A stretch of 64,000 bases of DNA from positions 3,844,001 to 3,908,000 of the forward strand of contig JAPTOF010000015.1 of NCBI GenBank assembly GCA_028554755.1. Direction: 5' to 3'. Made by a program: the position numbers and the translations under genes. This DNA is from Cordia subcordata. Taxonomy: Eukaryota > Streptophyta > Magnoliopsida > Boraginales > Cordiaceae. The notes under the pieces were generated by a model. The model had not been told where the DNA came from. It did not search any database and worked only from the letters and a program-made list of their open reading frames with translations. How positions within the stretch are numbered: position 1 is the first letter of the stretch; the number at the start of each line of letters is the position of its first letter. Shown piece after piece: positions 1 through 11,119 of this stretch.

Positions 1-2
1 CC

Positions 3-390
3 GAGATTAGAGATAAGAAAAGTAGTGAGAATTATATTGCGGTCCATCTATCTCATCTTGTGTATGATTCCTTCGGTGATTCCATCCCATTTCTGATTCC
101 TATCCTGATGAGCAGTTGCTTGCACTTTTTTACCACATAGCATGGTTTGTGCACATAGTGAATTATCTTACCACGAGGCATTTACCTATCCATTGGGAGG
201 AGACAGAGAGATAGATAAGTTCTATGCACAGGTTAGGCACTTTTATTATGAGGACCCTTATCTTTTTAAGGTTTGTGTGGATCAGGTGATTCGCCAATAT
301 ATGCCCAAGAGTGAGTTTGAGAGTATATTGAGCACATATCATGGAGAGGGATATTGAGGTCACTTTAGTGGTAAAAAGATAGCAGCTAAG
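3..390 (+). pseudogene. Ty3/gypsy RNase H tail and integrase zinc-domain fragment
   Basis: Decayed piece of a gypsy polyprotein. Frame 3 from base 3 reads EIRDKKSSENYIAVHLSHLV, the end of RNase H of plant Athila/Tat-type elements (family pattern: IRDKKG.EN..ADHLSRL). After a stop near 138 the reading moves to frame 1 at 142 and gives YEDPYLFKVCVDQVIRQYMP and then YHGEGY-stop-GHFSGKK, which matches the start of the integrase HHCC zinc domain with its histidine-bearing part. The two cysteines of the domain are missing, because the next segment is reverse transcriptase, which belongs upstream. No intact ORF remains. The exact lineage (Athila or Tat) is uncertain. Confidence 0.7.
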
Positions 391-399
391 GTCAAAGAT

Positions 400-1074
400 G
401 GTAACCAGATGCCTGGGGGCATTTGGTACTTATGAGTGGGTAGTGATGTCATTCAGATTGAAGAATACAAGTGCTACATATCAAAGGGATATGAATTTAA
501 TCTTTCACATTGGCAACTTTATGGAAGTCTAAATCGATGATGTTGGGGTTAAATCTAGTTTAGGAGAAGGTCACTTTGCAGATTTGTAGAAAGTATTCTC
601 GCGAATAAGGAAGTACAATCTTAAGATAAATCCCCTTAAGTGTGCTTTCAATGTCTCTATAGAGAATTTCTTAGGTTTCTTGGTTCATAAGCACTAGATT
701 GAAGTAGATGCCAACAAAACAAAAGTTATCATCAATGTGCCACCACCCTAAAACAAGAAAGAGCTCTAGCGACTGATGGGTTAGATTAATTTCTTAAGAA
801 GATTCATATCCAAAACTATAGGAAGGATAAGGTCGTTTTCACCTCTACTCAAGCTGAAGAAAGAGTCTGAGTTTTTTTGGCAGGAGGAGCATCGATAAGC
901 TTTTGAAGAAGTTATGAAATACCTCACCAAGCTGCCAGTTTTGACATCACCCAGTAAGGATAGGCCACTAAAGTTGTATCTCTTAGCGAGGAAGAAGTCC
1001 ATATGGAGTCTGTTGGTGCAAGATAATGAGGTTGGCCAAGAATAGGCCATTTATTATCTTAGTAGAGCATTGAC
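400..1074 (+). pseudogene. Ty3/gypsy reverse transcriptase fragment
   Basis: About 220 codons of gypsy reverse transcriptase in one main frame with many stops. Visible landmarks are YEWVVMSFRLKNTSATYQR, then V-stop-IDDVGVKSS (the YIDD-type catalytic box with its Tyr codon replaced by a stop), KINPLKCAF, FLGFLVH, IEVD, INFLRRFISK, FSPLLKLKKESEFFW and YYLSRALTE at the start of the linked RNase H. Most stops are TAG, TAA or TGA where the family has Gln, Trp, Glu or Arg, as expected from C-to-T decay. The segment ends at the family A LTR at 1075. It is probably part of the element whose RNase H and integrase appear at 4.8-6.3 kb. Confidence 0.8.
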
Positions 1075-2211
1075 TGAGGTATTTTTGTGTGTTTTTGTGT
1101 TTTTGCATTGTTATTTGCCTATGATTAAGAGGTATTTTGAGCCTTAGGAGATGCATTAGTATAGTACATATACTAGAGTTAGATTTAAGTGTAAACAAAT
1201 GTACATTATTGAGTTTCTAAGTCAAATGTTATACTAAATATTTAATTTTGTGCCTTAGGTGAGCTATAGGCTAAAACGACGCTTGAACGAGGATGAACGA
1301 TGAAGATAGGAGAGGAATGGGTCATGCGATGAAGGCCGAGAGTAAGAAAAAGGAAATTCAAGGTCAACTGGAGACGCCGGTCAACCTAAAAAAATTGCCG
1401 GTCGACCGACTAGGTCTACCGGCCACTCTAGAGAGGAGCCCATATTTAGCCACTTAACTCCCCTGAAAAGCTGATCGACTGGCTCGGTCAACCGGTCATT
1501 CCAGAGAGCACCAAGACTAAAGCCGGTCGAGTTAAGAAGAGAAGCCCGGTCGGTTGATAGTACACAACAAATGTTATAAAAGCTCAATTTTATAGCTTTT
1601 AAAAGAAGATTAGACTTAGACCCATCATACACACATAAAACCCTAGTTACACCACCTCTAACACACACACAATTACACACTTTTCACCTAGATTCAAGCT
1701 TACTTGAAGTATTCAAACACTTGGATTGAAGCCCACTCAAAGATTGGGAAGGGAAGTTTTCTATTCTCTTTTTCATCCTCTTTTATATTATGTTTGAGTA
1801 GATTTGTTTAGAGTGATGATACTTGTGTAATGGGTTGATTCTATGCTTTTATATTATGGGATTTAATGGCTTAATATATATACATATGCTATGTTCTTTT
1901 TGTTTTAATAGCTATTGTTCAATACATGTCTAGGTGTTTGATAATATGCCTATGAGAGTTGCATATGTATAAATTGAAGTCTATTTGCTAATAAACACCT
2001 TTAATCCATTTTATAACCATGTCTATATGTTTATATATGGATCTTGTGAAGTAGGTAATGCTTATATTCATGTCTATGTGTATGTTTGCATGCCTAGTAG
2101 TAAATATAACCTCAATATTGCATACATGTTGGCTCAAAAGTTCTTTTAATGGTGTAACCCGAGCATAATGATGTTTGGTAGTCGAATAAGCCCCTTTATT
2201 CATGAACACCT

Positions 2212-4090
2212 TGTTAGGATTACTATGCCCTAAAGCTCACTTGTATATAATATTTTGGATGTTAAACAATGTATAATCATTTTGTTAAATGGCATTCTGA
2301 GTTCCTTTCATATTATCTCTGGTATGTTTTATTAATGTATGTATAAAGGTCCCTTGACTTGAACTAATGACTTGGGTGCGCAGTGAGGCTGGACGCACAG
2401 TAGGTCAAAGTCTAGATTTAATTACGTCATAAATTGAGTCTGTAACTGAATGGTAGTGTTGGGCACTCTATCGGGAGAAGGTTATATTGAGCAAGTCTCC
2501 TCGTTTGGGTGATCTACCTAGGTCATTGGAGACTTTCTGGATTAGTCTCAATAGTACGTGTGTCATGTATTTGATAGGACCATTGTGAGTATGTTTTCTA
2601 GAGACGTACTATCAAAGAAAGAAAATAAGACACTCACTGCTACTAAATGATAATTGCTCTTAATCTTGAGCATATGTGGATGAACTAATGAAGTTAGGGT
2701 TTGGTATTTTAATTCACTGTGGGTGAGATCTTACTTTATTAGGATCAACAGCCTTGTGCATTGAGTGCTAAGTTCTAATTAATAGGAATATGCATATGCA
2801 ATATGGAATCTATGTGCCCCATTTGGGATTGTCCATATTTATCATTCGAATCTAGATCTAGTGATACTACCTTTATGGGTGTATCGGTAATGTTGCTTGA
2901 GGGTCGCTCCTGAGATCAAGAGATTCCATGACCAAAGATGGTTGGTAATAGGACAAAAGATCCAAAAGAAAAGATGCAGCTAAGGAGGTAATAGTACACA
3001 GGCCAAAGGACCGGCCTTAGTTGTGGATGTGCATAGAGGGGCATTATGATCGGTTATTTAGTAGGTCTAAGACAAAGTTCACATTCTTTTGTGATAAGCT
3101 TTTGGGTAATAGCAATTATTCTTAGAGTGCAACTTTGATCTTATGGTGAAATAGATCGTAGTTAAAAAAAAATTATTATGTTGCCTAGATTTGACAAGGA
3201 CATTTTTTATTATTTTTGGAAACCAAGGTTAATTGTGTCTTCTTAGTCCCTTCCCCAGTTGAAATGACCATGAGAGAGTAATCTTAAAAGAGAAAATTCC
3301 ATATTGTGGTAATAGCCTTATTAAGCCAAAGCTTGGAATTAGGTTTGGGCTTTATTTAGAGTCAAAGATAACTTAATTGGGCTTGGATGGTTTCTTATTA
3401 GGCTTGGGCCTCCACATGGATTATGGACTATGGGTTGGGCTTGGGTTGTCGGTTTGGCCCAATCTTCCAAGACATGTGCTAGAAAGTTACTACAAGAATA
3501 ATTCAAATTGTACAAGTAACTTCCATGACATGTGGCAAACATTTACTACTAGGAAAAAGTTCCCCACATGAAAAGTTTACAAGGTTTAGGTGCCAAACCT
3601 TTTTTATAAATAGGCAAGACCTTAAACCATTTTTAGCATCCAAAATTTTGTAGTTGATGTCTTCCATTTTGGCAAGAGAATACTACAACACATAGTACAC
3701 ACTTATTGTGTGATTTTTTGCTCTAGATTTTCAAGAGCATATTACTTTGCTTCTTCCCACACATGAGGCTATTCTCTCAAGAAAAGTCTCTTTAACTATA
3801 GGGAAGAAGACTAGGGAGTTGCATATTATGACACCCTTATAGTAAATTTTTTTTTTGTGGCCTTGTTCGTGAGCGGGAACAAAGCTCGTGATAGTTTTAG
3901 CTTCATTAAAGGCCCCACGCTTTAAGAGGTTAGCTTTACATATTTTGCAAATACTAGTTATGTTCTATATGTTCTTAGGCATGTTCTTGTGTGTGTTATG
4001 TGGTTATTTTATTTTCCTAGCAAATTTTCTTGGTAGTATTTTTGAAAATATGGATTAGGATAGACCACATATAATATTATCAATCCTACG
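2212..4090 (+). mobile_element. Ty1/copia solo LTR (C1)
   Basis: A 1,879-bp LTR starting TGTTAGGATTA and ending ATCAATCCTACG (expected TACA). It is flanked by a perfect 5-bp target duplication CACCT at 2207-2211 and 4091-4095. The insertion lies inside gypsy LTR A1; the unoccupied sequence GAACACCTTG can be read in copy A5 near 37383. No copia internal sequence is present, so it is a solo LTR left by LTR-LTR recombination. The same LTR family occurs at 9055, 15114, 29553 and 62151. A TATAAATAG box lies at 3605-3613. Confidence 0.93.
3605..3613 (+). promoter_or_regulatory. TATA box of copia LTR C1
   Basis: TATAAATAG is followed by GCAAGACC. The box is kept in C4 (minus strand, 30030-30038) and C5 (63493-63501), while C3 has a C replacing a T of the TATA core (near 15591). 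Its conservation across LTR copies supports its being the element's core promoter. Activity of this solo LTR is unknown. Confidence 0.6.
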
Positions 4091-4809
4091 CACCTTGATC
4101 TAGAAAATGTATGAATGCGCTAATAGGTCAAATCCGGCTATAATGACCCTAGGATGATGAGGCATAATTTAAGGCCAGTCTAAATCGAGTCTTCTTTGGC
4201 TTTAAATCTAGCCAATAGGTTTCTGCGTAGATTTAGTCAACTTTAGTGACACTAGGTCTTGACTTTAAATCTAGCCAATGGTTTAGGTACTAGGGTAGGT
4301 TCATTCTAAGTCACCTAGGAAGTGAATTAGTCACTCTTAAGGCCCTAAGTCAAAAAGACCACGCCGTAGCTCTAGGAGTTGCCGCCTAAGGATGAACGCG
4401 CACCGAGTGTCGATTAGAAATTAGGACACTAGTTAATCAACGTAGTTAAAGAGCAATTGGTAATTCAGCCATCCCATGTAATCCCTCAGTATTTGAGTCT
4501 AGGATCACCCAATAGCAAATAGACGTCACCCTAAGCCCTTCAATTTGTTAGATCCCTTCAAATAGTTTGTCTCTATACTTTCCATTCCCATAGTATAGCT
4601 TTATTTTCTTTAGTTAGAGCTCCTGACCATCCAAAAACACCAAAATAGTTAGTGTAGGTTTCCTTTTAACCATTCTCTAGGAATAAACATATAGAATCCA
4701 TCCCACAACATAGCCTCCTTGTAGTTCGACACCCGTTCTCACACACACTGCACTGCATCGATCCATGCACTTGCGGGTCTTTAGAGCTTGCACTCGAGAG
4801 ATGACTTCA

Positions 4810-5409
4810 CCAAGCCCTTACTAATTTTGTGGCCGATCATCCTTACCTCGACATTGTAGACTCACTTGATTGGGAGGTTAAAATTGGGATGATTGGGTTT
4901 CAACCTTGGACGTTCTTCTTTGACGGATCAAGGGAGTACAGAAGCTACCTCAAGGGTCGGAATTGTCTTAAAAATCTCCTTTGGGAGTTGAAACTCAATT
5001 AACCTTTTAGATGGGATTTGTTTGCTCAAATAATCAGTTAAAGTATGAGGCATTGATTATTGGGTTGGAGATTCTAGCTAAGATAGGAGCAACAACAATC
5101 AAAGTGGTTGGCAACTCTTAACATATTATGAAGTACCTGATAGGTGATTACAAGTGCACTAGCTTGACGTTAGTAAAATACTATGCCAAAGCAATGTGCT
5201 TGCTTAGCTAGTATTTAGAGGTGATTTTGAAGAGTGCCTCCAGGGAATATAACGAAGTTGCGAACAAGTTAGCACAGTTGGCATCTGGAGTAAGAATAGC
5301 TAAAAGCACTGATAGGCAGCTCATGATAATTCATAGAAGGGAATTCCAATCATTGATGCATGAGCCAGTGGTAGAAGTTTTTCCAATGTCTATTAGTAAT
5401 GACAATTAG
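4810..5409 (+). pseudogene. Tat-type gypsy RNase H fragment
   Basis: Begins KALTNFVADHPYLD and continues with PWTFFFDGSREYRSYL, the first Asp-bearing strand of RNase H. After frame changes and stops it reads QLKYEALIIGLEI and KYLIGDYKC, then an open stretch from 5221 with SASREYNEVANKLAQLASGV. The last block is typical of the archaeal-type second RNase H of plant Tat/Ogre elements (pattern: EANELAQIASG). It is followed directly by the integrase region. This is a decayed, non-functional continuation of the polyprotein whose RT lies at 400-1074. Confidence 0.8.
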
Positions 5410-5429
5410 AGGTCGTCTATTATCCTTTA

Positions 5430-6330
5430 TTTGTAAGACCCAAATAGACGGACGAACCAAAAGCCACGTTTCAAGAAGATGAATTATGCCCTACTAGTTG
5501 AAGAGCTGTACAAGCAAATTCTAGATGGTAAGCTTTTGAGATGTTTGGGTAAAGAAGAGGCTTTGTGAGCAATGACTGAAGTCCAAGAAGGAATGTGTGG
5601 GACACATCAATCAGGTTTGCAGATGCGATGGGCTTTAAGGCGACATGGATATTATTGGCTTACAATGGTGGATGATTCTATTAGGTATGCCAAAGGATAC
5701 GAACAATGTCAAAGACACAGTTTAGTTCAGAGGGTACTGTTGTGGAATTTCACCCAGTGGTTATGCCCTGGCAATTTCAAGAAGGAGCTATTGACTTTAT
5801 TAGGAAGATTCATCTAGCTTCTTCTGGGGGTTATGTATTTATCATCGTGATGATAGACTACTTCACTAAGTAGGATGAAGCAACATCGCTAAGAAGGGTT
5901 GCCTAGGATGACATTATTGAATTCCTTGAGAAGCAAATTATTCACAAGTTTTTTATACCTGAGACGTTAACAACGGATCAAGGGACAACTTTTATAGGCG
6001 AAAGGGTTATTGATTTTTCCACCAACATGGGGTTTATCATCACCAACTCAAAACCTTATTTCACCCAAGGCAATGGCGAGGCTGAAGCTTTAAACAAAGC
6101 TATCATCTCAATCACCCAGAAACTAGTATAAGAGAATCGTCGGTCGTGGCATGGGAAAATTTTCAAGAGCTTTATCGGCATATCATGCTGCCAAGAAAGT
6201 GAGCACGGGTACTTCACCCTATTTTCTCACTTATGGGCATGATGTGGTGATTCCAATAGAGAGGAAGATTCGGCTATTGCAAGTAATTCACCAAGGTCAG
6301 ACAGATGTAGCTAGATACAAAGATGTGATG
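5430..6330 (+). pseudogene. Tat-type gypsy integrase, N-terminal and core domains
   Basis: The HHCC zinc domain is visible as EVQEGMCGTHQSGLQMRW...HGYYW...YAKGYEQCQRH, with its histidine and a changed cysteine pair. The core follows in shifting frames: MIDYFTK, then TTDQGTTFIGE with a catalytic Asp, KPYFTQGNGEAEALNKAI with the Glu of the D-D-E triad, and YHAAKKVSTGTSPYFLTYGHD. It is degenerate, with several stops and frameshifts. Reading stops at ARYKDVM, where a family A LTR begins at 6331, and resumes at 12036 with the integrase C-terminus. This shows directly that the 6331-12033 block is an insertion. Confidence 0.85.
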
Positions 6331-6652
6331 TGATGTGTCTTGGTTTTATGTGTGTTTGCATTGCATTCTCTATGTGTTTTTGAGGATTGTGCTTATGTAA
6401 TGGCCTTAATGTAGTACATATAATAGAGTTATGCATAAGCAATGATAATTGTATAAATTGAGTTTTATAGATAAGCACTACACTAAATGCATGTTTTATT
6501 ATGTTAAATGAGCTTTGGGTTGATGACAAAGCTTGAACGACAATAGGTGCTGAAGAAATAAAGTGTTTGGGTCGTGGGGTGAAATTCGAAAGCTAAAAGT
6601 AAGAAGATTGAAGGCCAAGGGCATAAGCGGTCAACTTAGACCAACTGTCAGT

Positions 6653-7460
6653 TGATGTGTTGTGTTTTTGTGTATGTTTGTATTGTTACTTGCCTATGTT
6701 TAAAAGGTGTTTTGATCTTTAAGAGATGCATTAGTATAGTACATATACTAGAGTTAGACTTAAGCGTAAGCAAATTTACATAATTGAGTTTAAAGACAAA
6801 TGCTACACTAATGCATGCTTATTGCCCGTGTTTGGTGAAGTTTAGTCAAAGCTCGAAGCTTGAATCAATGAAGATTAGATGTTAAAGCAAAGCCCAAGGT
6901 GACTTGGATGTAAACATATCCAAGAAAATGCATTTGGAGGCATGTGAGTCAAGCACGAAGCAATCGGAGCAACCAGAGCAGAACGTGCGAAAATTGGATA
7001 AGTGGACTGCTTCTACTGGTCACCCCCTGGCCACTACTGGTCGACTGGCAGGGGAGGCTAACAATTCCAGAGAGGTCCTTATGTTTTCTGGTCTCCTAAG
7101 CACTTGTGCCAGTGGACCAATAACCCGTTGCAACTATAAAACAAGCTCGATTTTACTGCAAAAGGTAAATTTTGGAACCCTTTCTCACACACCTATAACA
7201 CACATACACAACCCTACCTTTATTCACTTATAACAAACACACTAACACTCACACCCACCTAGAATTAAGTTAATTTTGGAGGATTCAAATATTATTTGGT
7301 GAAAATTTTCTCAAGATTGTAGAAGAACAAGCAAGGATGGAAGGGGAGATTTTTAATCCTTTTTCATCTTCTTTTATTTTATGCTTGAGTAGATAGATTA
7401 GGGTCACTAAGCTGGTCTAATGGGTTTATTTTCATACTTTTTGTGATGGGATTCTATTGG

Positions 7461-7505
<45 letters not shown>

Positions 7506-8514
7506 TTTGTTCTTATTTTGAAAAGCTTTATATCGTTTCATGTCTATGTGTTTGATGTAATGCTTAAATGAGTTTTATGTATATAGATTGAGTTGTATTT
7601 ATTATAGAACACTTCTAACCCTTAGATTATGCATGTCTATGTGTATGATTATGGATAACATGAAGTGGGTTGGTTCTATTCATGTCTATGTGGATATAAA
7701 ACATGCCTTATAGTGTATACATGCTCAAATATTACTACGTGTTGATACTTAAATGTTTCCAATGGCATAAATCAAACTTTCTTGTGTTTGTATCATGGAT
7801 AAGGCATCATATTCACAATGTCTTGCCTTAGACTATGTAGGATTGCCCCTATCACTCATCTCCGCTATAGTACCCCTAGAACAATAGTGCATAAGTTAGG
7901 ACTAGCATAGATTAAGTCCCCTTTAGCTTTAAATCTAGCTAATAGGAGTCTGGATAGGTTTAGTTGACCCTAATAACCCGAGGTCTTAGCTTAAAATCTA
8001 GCGAAGGGTTTAAGACCTAGGATGGGTTTCTTCTAGGACACCTAGGTAACTTTCTAGCCCCTCTTATGACCTTAGGTACATAAGGAGCACGCTGTAGCTC
8101 TAAGTGTGCACACTTAAGGACGGATCCGCACTAAGTCCTAAGGTGAAAATGGGATACTAGCTAGTGGCCTAGTATTAGAGCATTCCCTTAGATAAGCCAA
8201 TCCTCGAATCCTGTAGCAAAGAGGTGAAATGTCACCTATTCACAAGTATAGGTTACCCTCTCACCTTCCCATAGGTTTAATCCCCCTAGATTAGCTTAGT
8301 TTTCAATTTTCCTTTCTAGCATTCATACTATAGTTCTTTTACTTTTCCTCTTAGCTCCCTAAAATCTAAAAAGTATTAAAAAATGTTTAGTTTAAGTTTC
8401 TTTTTAGGTTTCTACTAGAACGCACTAGCGTAGGACTTTTTCACACATTAAGCCTCCCTGTGGTTTGACACCTATATTAGTACCTCTTATGTTGCATGAC
8501 CCGTATGCTTGGGG
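6653..8514 (+). mobile_element. Gypsy family A solo LTR (A3) nested in A2/A4
   Basis: It begins TGATGTGTTGTGTTTTTGTG and shows all the family landmarks: a CTATAAAAC TATA box near 7134, a long (TA)n run at about 7465-7503, CATGTCTATGTG repeats, hairpins at 7923-7942 and near 7987, and the CCTCCCTGTGG block near the end. Sequence on both sides fits the two halves of the U3 of the outer LTR. The right boundary is approximate, because the end is diverged (TTGGGGGACCTTTCAAGG) and I could not find a matching target duplication for TCAGT (6648-6652). Confidence 0.6.
7465..7504. repeat. (TA)n microsatellite in LTR A3
   Basis: About 20 uninterrupted TA units replace the short TATATATACATATGC segment found at this place in LTRs A1 and A5, so it is a local expansion inside the LTR. 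Confidence 0.85.
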
Positions 8515-9054
8515 GACCTTTCAAGGCTTTCACCTTCTAGAGCTGGTCGATTGGTCAATCCAAAGAGAGAACCAAATTGTCAGTCGACCAATCCCTTAGA
8601 GCTGGTCGATCGACTAGGTCAACTAACAAGTCCAGAGAGCAACCCTTTTCAATCGATCAACTATCCCAAGAAGCCGGTCTATCAGCTAGGTCAATTGGCA
8701 GTGTACATATTGTTGTAGAAAGGGTCCAATTTTGTAGCAATTTTTTTATCATTAATTCGAACACACTCTTTACACCAATTTCACACGCATTAAACCCTAA
8801 CTCACCCACCTCACACACATACACATATTCACACACTTTAACACTTGGATTCAAGTTACTTTGAGGGATTCAAAACACTTGGAGAGAAGATTTACTCAAG
8901 ATATTGTAAAAGAATTGCTAGGATGAAAAGGGAGTTTCTTTATTTCCCTTTTTCTCCTATTTTATATTATGTATGAGTAGATCTATTTAGGGTGATTTAG
9001 CTTGTATTATGGGTTGATGAAATACTTGACTTTTATGGGATTTGATGGTCTTAT

Positions 9055-10909
9055 TGTAGGATCGATAATATTACATGTGGTTTATCCCAATCCATATTTT
9101 CAAAAATACTACCAAGAAAACATGCTAGGAAAATAAAATAACCACATAACACATACAAGAACACGCTTAAGAACATATAAAATATAACTAGTATTTGCAA
9201 AATATGTAAAGGTAACCTCTTGAAGCATAGGGCCTTCGATGAAGCAAAAACCGTCACGAGCTTTGTTCCCGCTCATGAACAAGGCCATCAAAAAAATTTT
9301 ACTATTAAGGTGTCGCAATATGCAACTCCGTAGTCTTCTTCCCTATGGTTAAAGAGACTTTTCTTGAGAGAATAGCTTCTTGTGTGGGAAGAAGCAAAGT
9401 AATATGCTCTTGAAAATCTAGCTCAAAAAAAAACCACATAATAAGTGTGTACTATATGTTGTAGTATTCTCTTGCCAAAATGGAAGAAGTCAACCACAAA
9501 ATTTTTGGATGTTAGAAATAGTTTAACGTCTTGCCTACTTATAGAAAAAGTTTGGCACCTAAACCTTGTAAACTTTCCATGTGGGAAACTTTTTCCTAAT
9601 AGTAAATGTTTGCCACATGTCATGGAAGTTACTTGTCCAATTTGAATTTTTCTTGTAGTAACTTTTTATCACATGTCTTGGAAGATTAGGGCAAGCCCAC
9701 AATCCAATCCCAACACATAGTCCATAATCCATGTGGAGGCCCAAGCCTAATAAGAAACCATCCAAGCCCAAACGTAATTCCAAGCTTTGGCCTAATAATG
9801 TTACTACCACAATATGGAATTTGCTCCTTCAAGATTACTCTCTCAAAGTCATTTCAACTAAGGAAGGGACCAAGAAGACACAATTAACCTTGGCTTCCAA
9901 AAATAATAAAAAATGTCATTGCCCAATCTAGGCGACATAATAATAATTATTTTTAACTCTGATCTATTCCACCATAAGATCAAAGTTTCATTTCAAGAAT
10001 AATTGCTATTACCCAAAAGCTTGTCACAAACGAATGTAAACTTTGTCTTTCACCTACTGAATAATCGACCATAATGCCCCTCTATGTATATCCACGGCTA
10101 AGACTGGTCCTTCGGCCCGTGTACTATCACCTCCTTAGCTGTATCTTTTTTTGTCGGGTTTCTTGTCCTATTGCCAACCATCCTTGGTCATGGAATCTCT
10201 TGATCTGAGGAGCGACCCTCAAGCCATATGACCGATACACCCATAAAGGTAGTATCACTAGATCTAGATTCGGATGATAAATATGGACAATCCCAAAGAG
10301 CGCACATAGATTCCATATTGCATATGCATGTTCCAATTAATTAGAACTTAGCACTCAATGCACAAGGCTGTTGATCCTAATAAAGTAAGATCTCACCCAC
10401 AGTAAATCAAAGTATCAAACCCTAACTTCATTAGTTCATCCACATGTGCTCAAGATTAAGAGCAATGATCATTCAGCAGCAGTGAGTATCTTGTTTTCTT
10501 TCTTTGATAGTATGTCTCTAGAAAACATACTCACAATGGTCCTGTGAAATACGTGACACACGTATTATTGAGACAAATCTGGAAAGTCCTCCAATGACCT
10601 AGGTAGATCACCCTTAGCGAGAAGACTTGCTCAATATAACCTTATCCTGGTAGAGTGCCCAACACTACCATTCAGTTACGGACTCAATTTATGACGTGGC
10701 TAAATCTAGACTTGGACCTACTGTGCGTCCAGCCTCACTGCCCACCAAAGTCATTAGTTCAAGTCAAGGGACCTTTATACATACATAAATAAAACATACC
10801 AGAGATAATATGTAAGGAACTGATAATGCCATTTAAAAAAATGATTATACATTGTTTAACATCCAAAATGTTATATACAAGTGAGCTTTAAGGCATACTA
10901 ATCCTAACA
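9055..10909 (-). mobile_element. Ty1/copia solo LTR (C2), minus strand
   Basis: A 1,855-bp copy of the C1 family LTR in reverse: on the + strand it starts TGTAGGATCGATAATATT and ends CATACTAATCCTAACA. The flanks are CTTAT (9050-9054) and CTAAT (10910-10914), a target duplication with one mismatch. It sits inside gypsy LTR A4, next to the sequence GGGATTTGATGGTCTTA. A second copy of that target sequence follows the element (near 10940), so a local duplication accompanied or preceded the insertion. No coding sequence remains. Confidence 0.88.
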
Positions 10910-10910
10910 C

Positions 10911-11092
10911 TAATATATATATATATATATATATATCTTGATTTTTATGGGATTTGATGGTCTAATATATACACACACACACACACATATACATGCTTTG
11001 CTTTTATTATTCTAATGGCTTGTTGCATTTATGTCTAAGTGTTTGATAATATGTCCATGCGAATAGCATATATATATATATATATATATATG
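10911..11092. repeat. TA and CA microsatellites in LTR A4
   Basis: A (TA)n run at 10911-10935, an (AC)n run at about 10971-10987 and a second (TA)n run at about 11069-11091 lie in the same LTR segment. The last is the loop side of an inverted repeat with 28-bp perfect arms, described separately. Confidence 0.8.
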
Positions 11093-11119
11093 CCATTAGA
11101 ATAATAAAAGCAAAGCATG
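10992..11119. repeat. 28-bp perfect inverted repeat inside LTR A4
   Basis: The arm at 10992-11019 (starting CATGCTTTGCTTTTATTATT) is the exact reverse complement of 11092-11119, with a 72-bp spacer. Beyond the arms the symmetry continues imperfectly through CATGT-TATGTG repeats. Other family A LTRs (1860-2030, 37040-37210) have only the left arm, so the right arm is a local gain. Confidence 0.9.

Larger units (their letters stand above)
1075..4812 (+). repeat. Gypsy family A LTR, copy A1, with nested solo LTR
   Basis: LTR of a gypsy family seen several times here. It starts TGAGGTATTTTTG (other copies start TGATGTGTTGTG) and ends ...TTCACCA. Without the copia solo LTR at 2212-4090 it is about 1.86 kb, the size of copy A5. 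U3 carries a cluster of GGTCGACCGG-type motifs (1381-1560) and a TATA box, TATAAAAG, near 1574. The downstream part has repeated CATGTCTATGTG words and the hairpin described in the findings (4196-4215). It separates RT at 1074 from RNase H at 4810 of the host polyprotein. About 70 residues of host RNase H are missing and no clear target duplication flanks it, so it is not a clean solo-LTR insertion. Confidence 0.7.

Noticed and set aside
6904..7233. 109-codon open frame on the + strand
   Set aside because: It lies wholly in LTR A3 across the U3 palindromes and TATA region and is not conserved in the other LTR copies.
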